Assembly (NCBI RefSeq): GCF_024808665.1
Contig: NZ_JANUBZ010000020.1
Span: forward strand, 1 to 64,000
Reading direction: 5' to 3'
Source of the DNA: Mucilaginibacter empetricola
Lineage (GTDB): Bacteria > Bacteroidota > Bacteroidia > Sphingobacteriales > Sphingobacteriaceae
Length of the DNA stretch: 64,000 bases
Shown piece after piece: positions 17,791 through 26,705 of this stretch (the first letter of the stretch is position 1; each line of letters begins with the position of its first letter). The translations under genes and the position numbers were made by a program. The notes beneath the pieces are model-generated. The model was not told where the DNA came from and ran no database searches. It saw only the letters and a program-made list of their open reading frames with translations.

Positions 17791-17865
17791 GTAAAAACGG
17801 CACGCCTTTGAGGTCGAAATAACAATTCCTGTCTTCAACGATTTTTTTATTCCTTATTTTTAAGC

Positions 17866-18849
17866 ATGACTTTTGAATTTGCGGTGAGCCCGTCGTTTAA
17901 TTTTGTGGAAAGCTTTGGCGAAAAGTTCAATATTCCTGTTTATAAGGACAGCCTGAAAATTCCACCGCATATGGGCGAAGGCAGCATCAAATGGGTTGAT
18001 GTTGGTCCCGATTTTAAATTCGTTTTACATCACTATACGCTCAAACAGGATTTTCATTTAAAACGTAAAGCTCCCGAGGTAAATAGCGAATTGATCTCGA
18101 TTGTATTTAACAGTAACGAGATCCCTACCGGCCTTGCATCCGACAGAGATAACACTATTCAGTTTCTAAAAAATAATGGATCTTCCATCCAGATTGCGTC
18201 AACAGTTTTGGGCACCGAAACTTTTTTTCCTGCCAATGTAGAAGTGTATTTTGGCGTGATAGGCATTAAGCGGCAAACGCTGGCTGCTTTGTTGCGTGTT
18301 GATAATGCAAGTGGCCCGCTGCAAACTATCCTTTTTGGCAGCGATACCTTTTTTTACCACGAAAAGATGCATCCGGAGGTGCAGCGGATTTTAAAGCAAA
18401 TTTCTGAAATTAACGATCAGAGTAAACTCAAGGATTTGTATTACGGTATTAAAACTCATGAACTGATTTATCTTTTATTTGAAAAACTGGTTGCCAGGGG
18501 CGCGGAGAAGCAAAACCCGGTTAATAAAGTAGATATTGATAAACTATACGTAATCAGAACGGCTCTTTTGGCCGATTTGGGCCAGCCACCGCAACTCAAT
18601 TCACTGGCGAAGCTAGCGGGTATGAGTGAAACAAAAATGAAGAGTTTGTTTAAGCAAACTTTTGGCGATACCATTTATAACTATTACCAAAATGAAAGGA
18701 TGCAGGAAGCCGGGTTTTTATTAAAACATGCAGGCTATTCGGTATCTGAAGTTGGCTACCGGCTTGGTTTTTCAAATCTCAGCCATTTTTCAAGGCTTTT
18801 TGAAAAACATTATGGTATTACACCCAAAAAATACACACTTGCCGGATAG
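17866..18849 (+). CDS. AraC family transcriptional regulator
   Basis: A 327-residue protein. The N-terminal domain (about 1-215) has no clear cupin signature and is probably ligand-binding. The C-terminal AraC DNA-binding domain (about 228-325) contains LAKLAGMSETKMKSLFKQTFG and VSEVGYRLGFSNLSHFSRLFEKHYG. It lies 84 bp upstream of an alkene reductase gene on the same strand, so it probably responds to an electrophile or quinone-type compound; that is inference from context. Confidence 0.9.
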   Translation: MTFEFAVSPSFNFVESFGEKFNIPVYKDSLKIPPHMGEGSIKWVDVGPDFKFVLHHYTLKQDFHLKRKAPEVNSELISIVFNSNEIPTGLASDRDNTIQFLKNNGSSIQIASTVLGTETFFPANVEVYFGVIGIKRQTLAALLRVDNASGPLQTILFGSDTFFYHEKMHPEVQRILKQISEINDQSKLKDLYYGIKTHELIYLLFEKLVARGAEKQNPVNKVDIDKLYVIRTALLADLGQPPQLNSLAKLAGMSETKMKSLFKQTFGDTIYNYYQNERMQEAGFLLKHAGYSVSEVGYRLGFSNLSHFSRLFEKHYGITPKKYTLAG

Positions 18850-18896
18850 GACTATTTTGTAGTCCTTAAGCGTTATTTTAGCATTACAAAGCGGTC

Positions 18897-18904
18897 TACA
18901 TTTG
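18897..18904 (+). promoter_or_regulatory. -7 box upstream of the alkene reductase gene
   Basis: TACATTTG matches the Bacteroidota -7 consensus TAnnTTTG and lies 29 bp before the start codon at 18934. No convincing -33 TTG is seen at the expected distance, which would fit activator-dependent transcription by the adjacent AraC protein. Confidence 0.5.
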
Positions 18905-18933
18905 TTCTGTCAAAACAATTTGATAACGACAAA

Positions 18934-20010
18934 ATGAAAAAGATCTTAGCAGCATACCAAAAAAATGGTTTCAAATTAAAAAACCATATCGTAATGGCAC
19001 CCATGACCAGAAGTCGCGCCATTAACAATATCCCCAATGATTTAATGGCTACCTATTACGGGCAGCGTACCGGTGCCGGCCTGATTATTACCGAAGGAAC
19101 TGCACCAACTCCTGAAGGATTAGGCTATCCGCGGATACCTGGTATTTACAACGACGCCCAAATTGAGGGCTGGAAAAAAGTAACCAGCAATGTGCATAAA
19201 GATGGCAGCAAAATTTTTGTGCAGTTAATGCATACCGGGCGCATAGGGCATGTTGACAATTTACCTGCGGGAACAACATTGTTGGGCGTATCGAACATTA
19301 AAGCAGCCGGACAAATTTATACTGACACAGCAGGAATGCAAGATCACTCTACTCCGGTAGCGTTAACAACCGAAGCTATTCAAGCGGTAATTGAAGGTTA
19401 TGTATCCGCTTCAAAAAATGCAATAGCCGCCGGTTTCGACGGGGTTGAATTGCATGCTGCAAATGGATATTTGCTGGAACAGTTTTTAAATCCAAATGTT
19501 AATAACCGTACAGATGAGTATGGTGGCAGCATAATTAACAGGGCGAGGATAATAATAGAAATTGCAGACAAAGTAGCATTGGCCATAGGCAAAGAAAAGG
19601 TTGGGATTCGCATTTCGCCATTCTCTGTATTAGGCGATTTACATCCCTATGCCGAAGAAGAAGTGCAGGCAACATACGCTTACCTTGCCAGTGAAATGAA
19701 CAGGTTGGATATTCAATATATGCACATTTCTGCAAGTCCGTTAATCCCACAAAAAACCTTTGATGCTATACGTTCAGCATTTTTAAATACAATTATTTTA
19801 TGTAATGGCCTCACCGCCGAAACAGCGGAAGCACAATTACAAAATGGCTTTGCTGATGTGGTAGCCTTTGGAAGAAGTTTTTTGACCACCCCCGATTTTG
19901 TAAACCGTATTGAAACAGGTGAAGCATTAAATCAACTGGACTTTACCACGCTTTATACACCGGGCGAGAAAGGATATACCGACTATCCTACAATTTTAAA
20001 ATACGCTTAA
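18934..20010 (+). CDS. alkene reductase, old yellow enzyme family (NemA-like)
   Basis: A 358-residue FMN-dependent TIM-barrel ene-reductase. Typical elements are VMAPMTRSRA near residue 20, GLIITEGTAP near 50, and the segment DGVELHAANGYLLEQFLNP near 170 with NRTDEYGGSIINRAR following. It reduces activated C=C bonds of enals, maleimides, quinones or nitro compounds using NAD(P)H. It is followed by cupin and SDR genes, with the AraC gene upstream, and together they look like an electrophile-response unit. Confidence 0.93.
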   Translation: MKKILAAYQKNGFKLKNHIVMAPMTRSRAINNIPNDLMATYYGQRTGAGLIITEGTAPTPEGLGYPRIPGIYNDAQIEGWKKVTSNVHKDGSKIFVQLMHTGRIGHVDNLPAGTTLLGVSNIKAAGQIYTDTAGMQDHSTPVALTTEAIQAVIEGYVSASKNAIAAGFDGVELHAANGYLLEQFLNPNVNNRTDEYGGSIINRARIIIEIADKVALAIGKEKVGIRISPFSVLGDLHPYAEEEVQATYAYLASEMNRLDIQYMHISASPLIPQKTFDAIRSAFLNTIILCNGLTAETAEAQLQNGFADVVAFGRSFLTTPDFVNRIETGEALNQLDFTTLYTPGEKGYTDYPTILKYA

Positions 20011-20047
20011 TACTTTATTTGATAATTAACGATAAAAACATTTTGTT

Positions 20048-20539
20048 ATGATAGACAATATAATAACCGTAGACGAAAATCAAGGCCAAAGCCTGTCAGT
20101 GGTAGGCGATGCTTATCGTGTCATTATTTCGGGTAAACAAACCGGTGGCGCTTATGCCGTTATTGATATGCAGATACCGCCGGGCGGTGGTCCGGGACCG
20201 CATTCGCATGCAGCTATACAGGAACTATTTTATGTGGTAGATGGCGAAGTAAATTTTAAAACCGAGGCAGGAGGCTACACTGCTAAAAAAGGTTCTTTTG
20301 TAAATGTGCCCAAAGGCGGAGAAGTCCATTGCTTTAAAAACACCAGTGATGAAGTAGCGCACATGCTGTGTACTGTAATTCCTGCCGGGCTAGATGAGTT
20401 TTTTGAGGAAATAGGGACACCCGTTGCCGCCGGCACATTTTTGCCGCCGCCGGTTTTTGACGAACAAGAGCTAATAAGACTCAGAGCCATCGCCGAAAAA
20501 CACGGTCAAAAACTATATCCACCAAATTATTTAGATTAA
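20048..20539 (+). CDS. single-domain cupin protein
   Basis: A 163-residue cupin. Motif 1 is GPGPHSHAAIQELFYVVDGEVNF (about residues 50-72), with His and Glu metal ligands, and motif 2 surrounds VNVPKGGEVHCFKNTSD (about 88-104). Substrate unknown; such small cupins often accompany redox enzymes. It lies 37 bp after the alkene reductase on the same strand, so it is probably in the same operon, and a hairpin terminator follows its stop. Confidence 0.85.
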   Translation: MIDNIITVDENQGQSLSVVGDAYRVIISGKQTGGAYAVIDMQIPPGGGPGPHSHAAIQELFYVVDGEVNFKTEAGGYTAKKGSFVNVPKGGEVHCFKNTSDEVAHMLCTVIPAGLDEFFEEIGTPVAAGTFLPPPVFDEQELIRLRAIAEKHGQKLYPPNYLD

Positions 20540-20561
20540 AACGCACATCCGGAAATAGCAT

Positions 20562-20594
20562 AAGGCTCTTGATAGAAATATCAGGGGCCTTTTA
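20562..20594 (+). terminator. intrinsic terminator after the cupin gene
   Basis: AAGGCTCTTGATA (20562-20574) and TATCAGGGGCCTT (20579-20591) form a 13-bp stem with two G-U wobbles and a GAAA loop, then TTT. It ends the alkene reductase-cupin transcript before the SDR gene. Confidence 0.8.
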
Positions 20595-20668
20595 AGTGAA
20601 CCGGCGCATTTTTATTATATTCGATGCGCTACGACACGCTTTTTTAACTCTTTTATCGACCTTAATAA

Positions 20669-21505
20669 ATGTATAACAATTATTTTCAGCATAAAATAAT
20701 ATTGGTTACGGGAGGCGGTTCGGGCATAGGTAGGGGATTGTGCCTACAGCTTGCCGCGGAAGGCGCAATTGTTTTTTGTACCGATATTGATTTGACCAAA
20801 GCTAATGAAACCGTATCCATGGCAATAAACGGCAACGTCATCAGCCAAAACCTGGATGTAGCCATAGAAGCTAAATTTGAAACGGTTATTGCAGAAATAG
20901 TAAACCGCTACGGCAGGCTTGATTTAATATTTAACAATGCAGGTATTGCCGTAAGTGGCGAAATACGTGATATTGATATCAGCCAATGGAAAAAAGCTAT
21001 CGATGTCAATTTTTACGGTGTATTAAACGGTTCGCAAATAGCTTACCGGCAAATGTTAAAACAAGGCTCTGGTCAAATAGTGAATATAGCTTCGGCTGCC
21101 GGGCTGGTTGATTATTTGGGTTTAATGGCTCCTTACAGTGTTACCAAACATGCCGTGGTAAATTATACCAAAATTCTGCGGCTCGAAGCAAAAGCGCTCG
21201 GCATTAAAGCCAATGTGGTTTGTCCGGGTTTTATAAGTACGTCCATCGGCGCAAACGCAATAAACCCCAATGCCAATAGGCAATGGAACGATTATGCTAT
21301 TGAACTGGTTGCAAAGGGCATTAGCATTGAAAAAGCAATTAATAAAATATTAGCAGGTGTTGCAGCAAACAAAGAGGTAATTATCTTTCCTTTTCAGGCG
21401 AAAATAATTTATTGCGTTACTCAATTGTTTACTGGCCTTTATAAAATGACTATGCAAAAAGTAGTGAAAGATTACCGGGAGAAATACCGCCTCCCTACTT
21501 CTTAA
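20669..21505 (+). CDS. short-chain dehydrogenase/reductase (SDR)
   Basis: A 278-residue classical SDR. The nucleotide-binding motif is VTGGGSGIGRG (about residues 12-22), NNAGIAV near 91, and the catalytic Ser and YSVTK near 142-158. It has a C-terminal extension of about 40 residues with a hydrophobic segment (IIYCVTQLFTGLYKM), seen in membrane-associated SDRs. Substrate unknown. Its 3' end overlaps the convergent lipoprotein gene by 11 bp. Confidence 0.88.
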   Translation: MYNNYFQHKIILVTGGGSGIGRGLCLQLAAEGAIVFCTDIDLTKANETVSMAINGNVISQNLDVAIEAKFETVIAEIVNRYGRLDLIFNNAGIAVSGEIRDIDISQWKKAIDVNFYGVLNGSQIAYRQMLKQGSGQIVNIASAAGLVDYLGLMAPYSVTKHAVVNYTKILRLEAKALGIKANVVCPGFISTSIGANAINPNANRQWNDYAIELVAKGISIEKAINKILAGVAANKEVIIFPFQAKIIYCVTQLFTGLYKMTMQKVVKDYREKYRLPTS

Positions 21506-21725
21506 GCGCCGCTTTTTTTGAGGTGTCTTTTTCCAGCTCAGCACCACCAGATGCGCTGTTGTCTGCACTGGTTGCTTTACTGGTGTCCATTTTGGCGGTA
21601 TCTTTTCCCACACTGTAAGTATTTGTGCCTGTGTCCCTGCCTTTTTGGGCTGTTTGATCGCCGGAGCAGGCGGCTAACAAGCACATAACTCCGGTTAGTG
21701 ATAATAAAATGATTTTGTTTTTCAT
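21495..21725 (-). CDS. small lipoprotein of unknown function
   Basis: A 76-residue protein with a lipoprotein signal (LLAAC, cysteine at about residue 20). The mature part is polar, rich in Thr, Ser, Lys and Asp, and probably unfolded. No family recognised. The stop region overlaps the convergent SDR gene by 11 bp. Confidence 0.65.
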   Translation of the reverse strand: MKNKIILLSLTGVMCLLAACSGDQTAQKGRDTGTNTYSVGKDTAKMDTSKATSADNSASGGAELEKDTSKKAALKK

Positions 21726-21782
21726 GGCTGTAAGTATTATATCATTACTAACAGCATTTAATTGATTTGGGTTTTTAGAATT

Positions 21783-22262
21783 TTATGGCAATACCGATGG
21801 TTTTTGATCGAAGATGTATTTTACCCTGTCCTGATTGCGTAGTGTATCGGAATTTAAAGTGAGCGCCTGCCCCTCATAACAACTGTATGATATTGCACCG
21901 TTGTTTTGGGTTGATAAGCCCGTTTTTACTACCTCAATTGATTTTAAACCGGCAGGGATTTTCGCGCCAAACCAATGTACGTCATCTTGTTGGTTCCAGG
22001 TAACCAGTGTCAGTTCTTCCCCCGGCACTTTTTCGCCGCCGGTGCGTGCGCCGTTCAATGCCAGCTCATTGCCGTATAAAGTTGACATGGTATGCTCCTT
22101 TTTGTTGATAAATGAGGCTATTACTTTAAGCCTTTTCTGGCTAAAGTTAAATGATGCCGGTATGGTAGCTTTTTGATTCAACAGATCGGCGGTATTGGTA
22201 TTATTGCTACAGGCTGTCAGTAAAAACAGTGAGCAGGCAGATATGATGGTTATTACTTTCAT
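21783..22262 (-). CDS. lipoprotein associated with the cytochrome P460 gene
   Basis: About 159 residues starting at the ATG at 22262 (MKVITIISACSLF). The lipobox is LLTAC near residue 18. The mature domain includes KRLKVIASFINKKEHTMSTLYGNELAL and a WNQQDDVHWFGAKIPAG segment. Bacteroidota cytochrome P460 genes often have such a neighbour, as I recall the family; the role is unknown. An in-frame ATG at 22310 would overlap the upstream gene, while the 22262 start leaves a 10-bp gap, so the two are probably one operon. Confidence 0.75.
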   Translation of the reverse strand: MKVITIISACSLFLLTACSNNTNTADLLNQKATIPASFNFSQKRLKVIASFINKKEHTMSTLYGNELALNGARTGGEKVPGEELTLVTWNQQDDVHWFGAKIPAGLKSIEVVKTGLSTQNNGAISYSCYEGQALTLNSDTLRNQDRVKYIFDQKPSVLP

Positions 22263-22272
22263 AATTGATGTG

Positions 22273-23235
22273 TTATTGTTTAACAGGTAGGGTAAATACA
22301 AAATCTTCATCTTTTAATGGTCGGTGGCAATTAACACATTCTGTAGTGAATAGTGCGTTTTTGCCACCATACGGAATCATCTTAGGTGTTTTAAACCTGG
22401 CCCATCCCCAGCCTTTGGTGGCGGCATATTTTTGTGCGTCCTTTATCATAAACTCTACTTGTACAAACTCGCCGGTGCGTACGTTGCCATTGTTGTCCTG
22501 TAACTGTTTCCAGTCGGCTTTGGCAAACGTGGCTCCATTTGGCCATGGATGAATATTATTTTCTTTGATAGCCGTAACAGCAACATCATTGCCGAAAATT
22601 ACCCGCATGGTGCCATTGTCAAAACGTTCGCTGGTACTTATGGCCTGCCAGTTTTTATAATCGGGAATAAACGTAACGCCATTAGCAGCGGTAGGTAAGC
22701 TGGTTGGGATAACGGAGCCCCGATGCCATTTTTCAAACTGCTTTTCGGTTGCATTAATTTGCGCCGTATCGGCTGTTTTGTTTTTTACAAAGCCCGAAAC
22801 ATAGTTTTTTAGTACAACTAAATCAGCCGCCGATACTTTGGCTGACGTATGTACCGCCGTATAACTTGGAACAGGCATAGCCCCTGCAGCAATCTGGTTT
22901 ATAATTTCCCACATTTTTGCCTGTTGTGCAGCAGCGGGCATTTTCCCCCAGTCGGAAAAATTAAGGGCTTTTCTACCGTCGCGAACATGCCCGGCTACCA
23001 GCCAATAAGCGGGAGCAATTTGATCAAACCAACGTAAATTAGTTTGATTGGAGTGACAATCATAACAAGCTCTGGTAATAATGTTTTTTATTTCCGGCGG
23101 CGCCTGTAGGTCGGCTTTTACCGGCGGGTGGCTGATTGCGGGCCGTATAAATTGAATACATATAAAAACAGCCAGCAATATAGCCGCTGCCAGGGGTATT
23201 TGTTTTTTTAATTGTTTTTTGGTTGATGTATTCAT
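22273..23235 (-). CDS. heme-binding domain / cytochrome P460 family protein
   Basis: A 320-residue protein with one N-terminal membrane helix (about residues 13-30). An N-terminal Haem_bd-type domain carries CYDCH (Cys57, Cys60, His61), and a C-terminal cytochrome P460-type domain carries CVNCH (Cys300, Cys303, His304). Both are CxxCH heme c attachment motifs, so the protein should be a diheme periplasmic cytochrome anchored in the inner membrane. Related P460 proteins oxidise hydroxylamine or NO-type substrates, but the activity here is not evident. The lipoprotein gene downstream is probably co-transcribed. Confidence 0.85.
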   Translation of the reverse strand: MNTSTKKQLKKQIPLAAAILLAVFICIQFIRPAISHPPVKADLQAPPEIKNIITRACYDCHSNQTNLRWFDQIAPAYWLVAGHVRDGRKALNFSDWGKMPAAAQQAKMWEIINQIAAGAMPVPSYTAVHTSAKVSAADLVVLKNYVSGFVKNKTADTAQINATEKQFEKWHRGSVIPTSLPTAANGVTFIPDYKNWQAISTSERFDNGTMRVIFGNDVAVTAIKENNIHPWPNGATFAKADWKQLQDNNGNVRTGEFVQVEFMIKDAQKYAATKGWGWARFKTPKMIPYGGKNALFTTECVNCHRPLKDEDFVFTLPVKQ

Positions 23236-23372
23236 GGCTTTAGTTTGCTATCAAATATAAATATAGCCTGTATTGTTTGGATAGATGGCTTTTGTAAAGA
23301 ATTTAAAAAGATCAATATCTTCCTAAATGTTTTTTACTATTATTGTTATTGAATTATAAACCAAATCATTAC

Positions 23373-23825
23373 ATGAAATCAATTGTTCTCACCACAACAT
23401 TAGTAATTGCTTGTTTACTTTCAGCTTGCGAGTATAAGCCCAAACCTGATAACCCGATTGTCGGAACCTGGCAGCTGCTAAGCCACACCGAAACTACAAA
23501 AGGAGTAAGTACCGTTACCGATTATACCAAGGATTTGCGTATGATAAAAATTATCAACGAAACGCACTTTGCCTTTTTGGTGCATAAACTAAATACCCCC
23601 AAAGACTCAACAAATAGTTTCGATGGCGGCGGCGGAACTTACACGCTTGATGGCCACAACTATACCGAACACCTGGATTACTGTATAGCCAAAGTGTGGG
23701 AGGGGCATAAATTTGATTTTAAGATTCATTTTAGGGGAGATACCCTTATTCAAAAAGGATTAGAAAAATTGGATAAGGAAAACATCAACAGAATAATTAT
23801 TGAGAAATATGTGCGGGTAAAATAA
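23373..23825 (+). CDS. lipocalin-like lipoprotein
   Basis: About 150 residues from the ATG at 23373. The lipobox is LLSAC near residue 19. The mature part opens NPIVGTWQLLSHTE, a lipocalin-like or DUF4488-type start, and continues with beta-strand-rich sequence. Ligand unknown. A TTG at 23343 would add ten residues before the signal peptide and is less likely. A terminator hairpin follows. Confidence 0.7.
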   Translation: MKSIVLTTTLVIACLLSACEYKPKPDNPIVGTWQLLSHTETTKGVSTVTDYTKDLRMIKIINETHFAFLVHKLNTPKDSTNSFDGGGGTYTLDGHNYTEHLDYCIAKVWEGHKFDFKIHFRGDTLIQKGLEKLDKENINRIIIEKYVRVK

Positions 23826-23848
23826 TACCGCTCTCAAATAAGTGCCTA

Positions 23849-23886
23849 AAAAGAGAAAAGCGGTTATTTAACCGCTTTTCTCTTTT
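23849..23886. terminator. bidirectional intrinsic terminator
   Basis: Perfect 18-bp inverted repeat (23849-23866 and 23869-23886) with A-tract and T-tract ends. It lies between the convergent lipocalin-like lipoprotein and Spy-like genes. Confidence 0.9.
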
Positions 23887-23904
23887 AAAATCTTTTCGCT
23901 AATG

Positions 23905-24288
23905 TTATTTAGCAGCTGATGAGCTCCATCCGTCACTCCAGCCACCGTTTAAGGTTGCGTTTTTGGAGTCGGTTACCAGTTTGTCGTATTTTACAGCCTG
24001 ATCTGGGGTTAATATTGCTTTTATCTTTTTTATGGTAGATGTTCTAAGTGGTCCAACATCGGCTAGCATTTTATCAGTGTTGCCGTGATCCTGTGTTTTA
24101 ATTTTCTCGAATTTGTTAGCAGATTCCTGATAAATGGCCGATACTTTAGCGGTTTGCGCATCAGTCAGTTTTAATTGTTTCTGCAATCCTTTAGCTTTTT
24201 GAGCAGGATCATTTGCGGAAGTAGTTTGGGCATGGCATGCTACAGCTATTCCAACAAATAAAGAGCATATTAACAAAATTCGTTTCAT
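23905..24288 (-). CDS. Spy/CpxP-like periplasmic protein
   Basis: A 127-residue exported protein (signal peptide about 1-20, ending CHAQ). Two LTxxQ-like helices are visible: KQLKLTDAQTAKVSAIYQ near residue 38 and KAILTPDQAVKYDKLV near 88. The same layout occurs in the protein encoded at 96-500, and the two are distant paralogues. Chaperone-like or envelope-stress function is inferred from the family. It is the last gene on the minus strand after the two CRTAC1-type genes. Confidence 0.72.
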   Translation of the reverse strand: MKRILLICSLFVGIAVACHAQTTSANDPAQKAKGLQKQLKLTDAQTAKVSAIYQESANKFEKIKTQDHGNTDKMLADVGPLRTSTIKKIKAILTPDQAVKYDKLVTDSKNATLNGGWSDGWSSSAAK

Positions 24289-24395
24289 TTTTTTGTGGTT
24301 TAATGGTTATACACATTATAAAAGTAACATTTTATTTTAACAATAAAAATCGATGCTTGTTTCTTCATCTCATTTTTCTTCAACGTGTTAACCTG

Positions 24396-26639
24396 TTATT
24401 TTAATGCGGTAACCATTGGCATGCTCATTGATGTTTGGGCCTTGTGTTTAAAGGTTAGTTTTTTCAGGTGGATAGCTTCCAGCTTATTATCGCCCTCGGT
24501 TATGTGTAAAAACTGATTGGGTGCAACATTTTTAAAATGCTGAATGGTATTGCTGCCCGCCCATCTGATCTCAATGTCATCAATCACTTTTGCTTGCCCT
24601 ATACCCAGCTCCTGCCGCAATGGGGATGATCCAAAACTACCACCAGAGTTTACATCTTTATAAACGCTGCGTTTAACGCCATTTTCAGTAAAACTCACTT
24701 TAATACGACTGCCAATAGCAGCTTTGTTGGCCTTTACTCCTTCAAGCTTCAGGCTGATAAAGTTATTGTTGCTTTGGCCGGGGTTAACGAATAACGAACT
24801 GGTGTATGAATCACCTCTGAATGCACCGCCCATCTCAATAAAAATATCCTGATTGCCATCGTTCCTTAAATCGGCAAAAGCTACACCATGGCCTTTTTGT
24901 AAGCTGCCCGTGTGCGATGATTGAGTAACATCAACAAATGTTTTGCCGCCTACGTTCTTAAACATTTTGTTTGGTATCAATGATTTGAAATCGGGGTTGC
25001 CGGTGCCAAAATACATGTCCAGGTAGCCATCATTATCAATATCGCCAAAATTGGCGCCCATGCTGTACACCACCTTATCGAGCCCGGTTTCTTTGGTTAC
25101 GTCGGTAAAAGTACCATCGTGATTGTTGCGGTAGAGGTAGATATTGCCGGCATCATCAATTGGTTTTCCTAGGGCTTTTGCGGCGGCATAATAACCTAAG
25201 CCTTGATTTTTGTAGTTGTAGTCGGCCACCATAATGTCGGGCCATCCGTCATTATTATAATCATAAAACCAGGTGGTAAAGGTGCCGTTTCTGTTTTTGG
25301 CGATGCCCGATTGTGCGGTAACATCTTCAAAGTCGACACTCATTCCCGGCTTGGCAAGGTTTTTCAATAAATGTTTCTGACCATCCAGGGTTGATATAAA
25401 TAGATCGGGCCATCCATCGTTATTAAAATCGGCGGAGGTTACGCCCTTTACAAATGAGGTAATATTGCAATGCGCGCTTTCGGCAACGTTGGTAAAAGTA
25501 CCATCGTGATTGTTAATATAAAGCATGCAGGTATGAACGCCGCCCGTATCTGTCCCGCCTACATTTTCGGCGCCTATAAATACGTCGAGCCAGCCATCAT
25601 TGTTAAAATCCGCCCACACGGCAGTTTGGGTAGGATGAAAAAACAGCAGGCCGCTGGGTATAGTTACATCGGTAAAAGTGCCGTCGCCATTGTTTCTGAG
25701 CAGGGAACTGGGCTGATTGCCGAAGCCCTGCTGGTGCCAGGCACCACGTAGTACAAATATGTCGGTATTGCCGTCATTATTGTAGTCGGTTTGCTGGATG
25801 TTCAAACCACCGGTGATACCTTTTAGTCCGCTATGCTCCGTCATATCGGTAAATGTGCCGTCTTTATTATTCTGAAAATAGTGCATGGCATCATCCAACT
25901 CCCAGCCGGAGGTTACAATATCCAGGTAACCATCATTATTAAAGTCATCTATAATTACGCCACCGGCCCGACCATTAATATCCAGGCCCAAATCGGCTGC
26001 CATATCTTTAAATGGCTTTATTTTAAAGGCCGTATCTGCATCCAGTCCTGGAATCAGGTATTCCTGCGGAACAGCCTTTGGATACCCACCCAATGTCATA
26101 AAGGCGATATTAAGCAACCAGCGTGAGCTCAGGTCCTCCGGATGGTTTTTCAAAATGGTTTCATAAGTTTCAATGGCCTTTGTTGATCCTGTTTTGTTTA
26201 GGTGCACACCTGCATCTTTTATTGGGAAAATACATGAAGATCCATTGTGGTTAAGCATGCAATTGGTGCGCTCGCCCAGGCGCATATAAGCAAGCGCCAT
26301 GTCGGGCAGCATAGCATCTATTGATCTTAAGTCTGTTCGCTTTGCCAAACCTTCATAAATGTTAACAGCATCTTGCTCGCGACCCACTTTAAGCAAAAGC
26401 GATGCTTTGGCTGCCAGTACGCCTGCGTTATTGCTGTTTCCGGGAATTTTTGTGAGAAATGAATCACACAATTTAACTTTTGCTTCCGGAGTGAATGTAT
26501 TATATGGGTTATTGAATTTTTTATTTAATCCAGTCAAAATATCAATCATTTGCTGGTGCGATGAGTTTTGACAGGAGATAGTTGTTGCCAATCCAAAAAA
26601 CAAAATAATGGCACCCGGGATTTTTTTTATGCTTATCAT
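24396..26639 (-). CDS. CRTAC1-type lipoprotein with VCBS/FG-GAP repeats and ASPIC/UnbV domain (copy 1)
   Basis: A 747-residue lipoprotein (lipobox TISC near residue 23). The N-terminal helical/TPR-like region (about 30-210) contains the motif CMLNHNGSSCIFPI, with two cysteines and a histidine. A beta-propeller of VCBS/FG-GAP repeats (about 220-610) follows, with calcium-loop motifs such as DFNNDGYLDI and DYNNDGNTDI. An ASPIC/UnbV domain closes it (about 640-715, NNFISLKLEGVKANKAAIGSRIKV). It is expected on the outer membrane or cell surface. It is a close paralogue of the next gene upstream (26706-28940), with a 66-bp gap. Function unknown. Confidence 0.88.
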   Translation of the reverse strand: MISIKKIPGAIILFFGLATTISCQNSSHQQMIDILTGLNKKFNNPYNTFTPEAKVKLCDSFLTKIPGNSNNAGVLAAKASLLLKVGREQDAVNIYEGLAKRTDLRSIDAMLPDMALAYMRLGERTNCMLNHNGSSCIFPIKDAGVHLNKTGSTKAIETYETILKNHPEDLSSRWLLNIAFMTLGGYPKAVPQEYLIPGLDADTAFKIKPFKDMAADLGLDINGRAGGVIIDDFNNDGYLDIVTSGWELDDAMHYFQNNKDGTFTDMTEHSGLKGITGGLNIQQTDYNNDGNTDIFVLRGAWHQQGFGNQPSSLLRNNGDGTFTDVTIPSGLLFFHPTQTAVWADFNNDGWLDVFIGAENVGGTDTGGVHTCMLYINNHDGTFTNVAESAHCNITSFVKGVTSADFNNDGWPDLFISTLDGQKHLLKNLAKPGMSVDFEDVTAQSGIAKNRNGTFTTWFYDYNNDGWPDIMVADYNYKNQGLGYYAAAKALGKPIDDAGNIYLYRNNHDGTFTDVTKETGLDKVVYSMGANFGDIDNDGYLDMYFGTGNPDFKSLIPNKMFKNVGGKTFVDVTQSSHTGSLQKGHGVAFADLRNDGNQDIFIEMGGAFRGDSYTSSLFVNPGQSNNNFISLKLEGVKANKAAIGSRIKVSFTENGVKRSVYKDVNSGGSFGSSPLRQELGIGQAKVIDDIEIRWAGSNTIQHFKNVAPNQFLHITEGDNKLEAIHLKKLTFKHKAQTSMSMPMVTALK

Positions 26640-26705
26640 ACATCAATTTTTACCCGGATGCCTCACATAAACTGTTTGCAACAAACCGGCGTGTTTTTAA
26701 CTATT

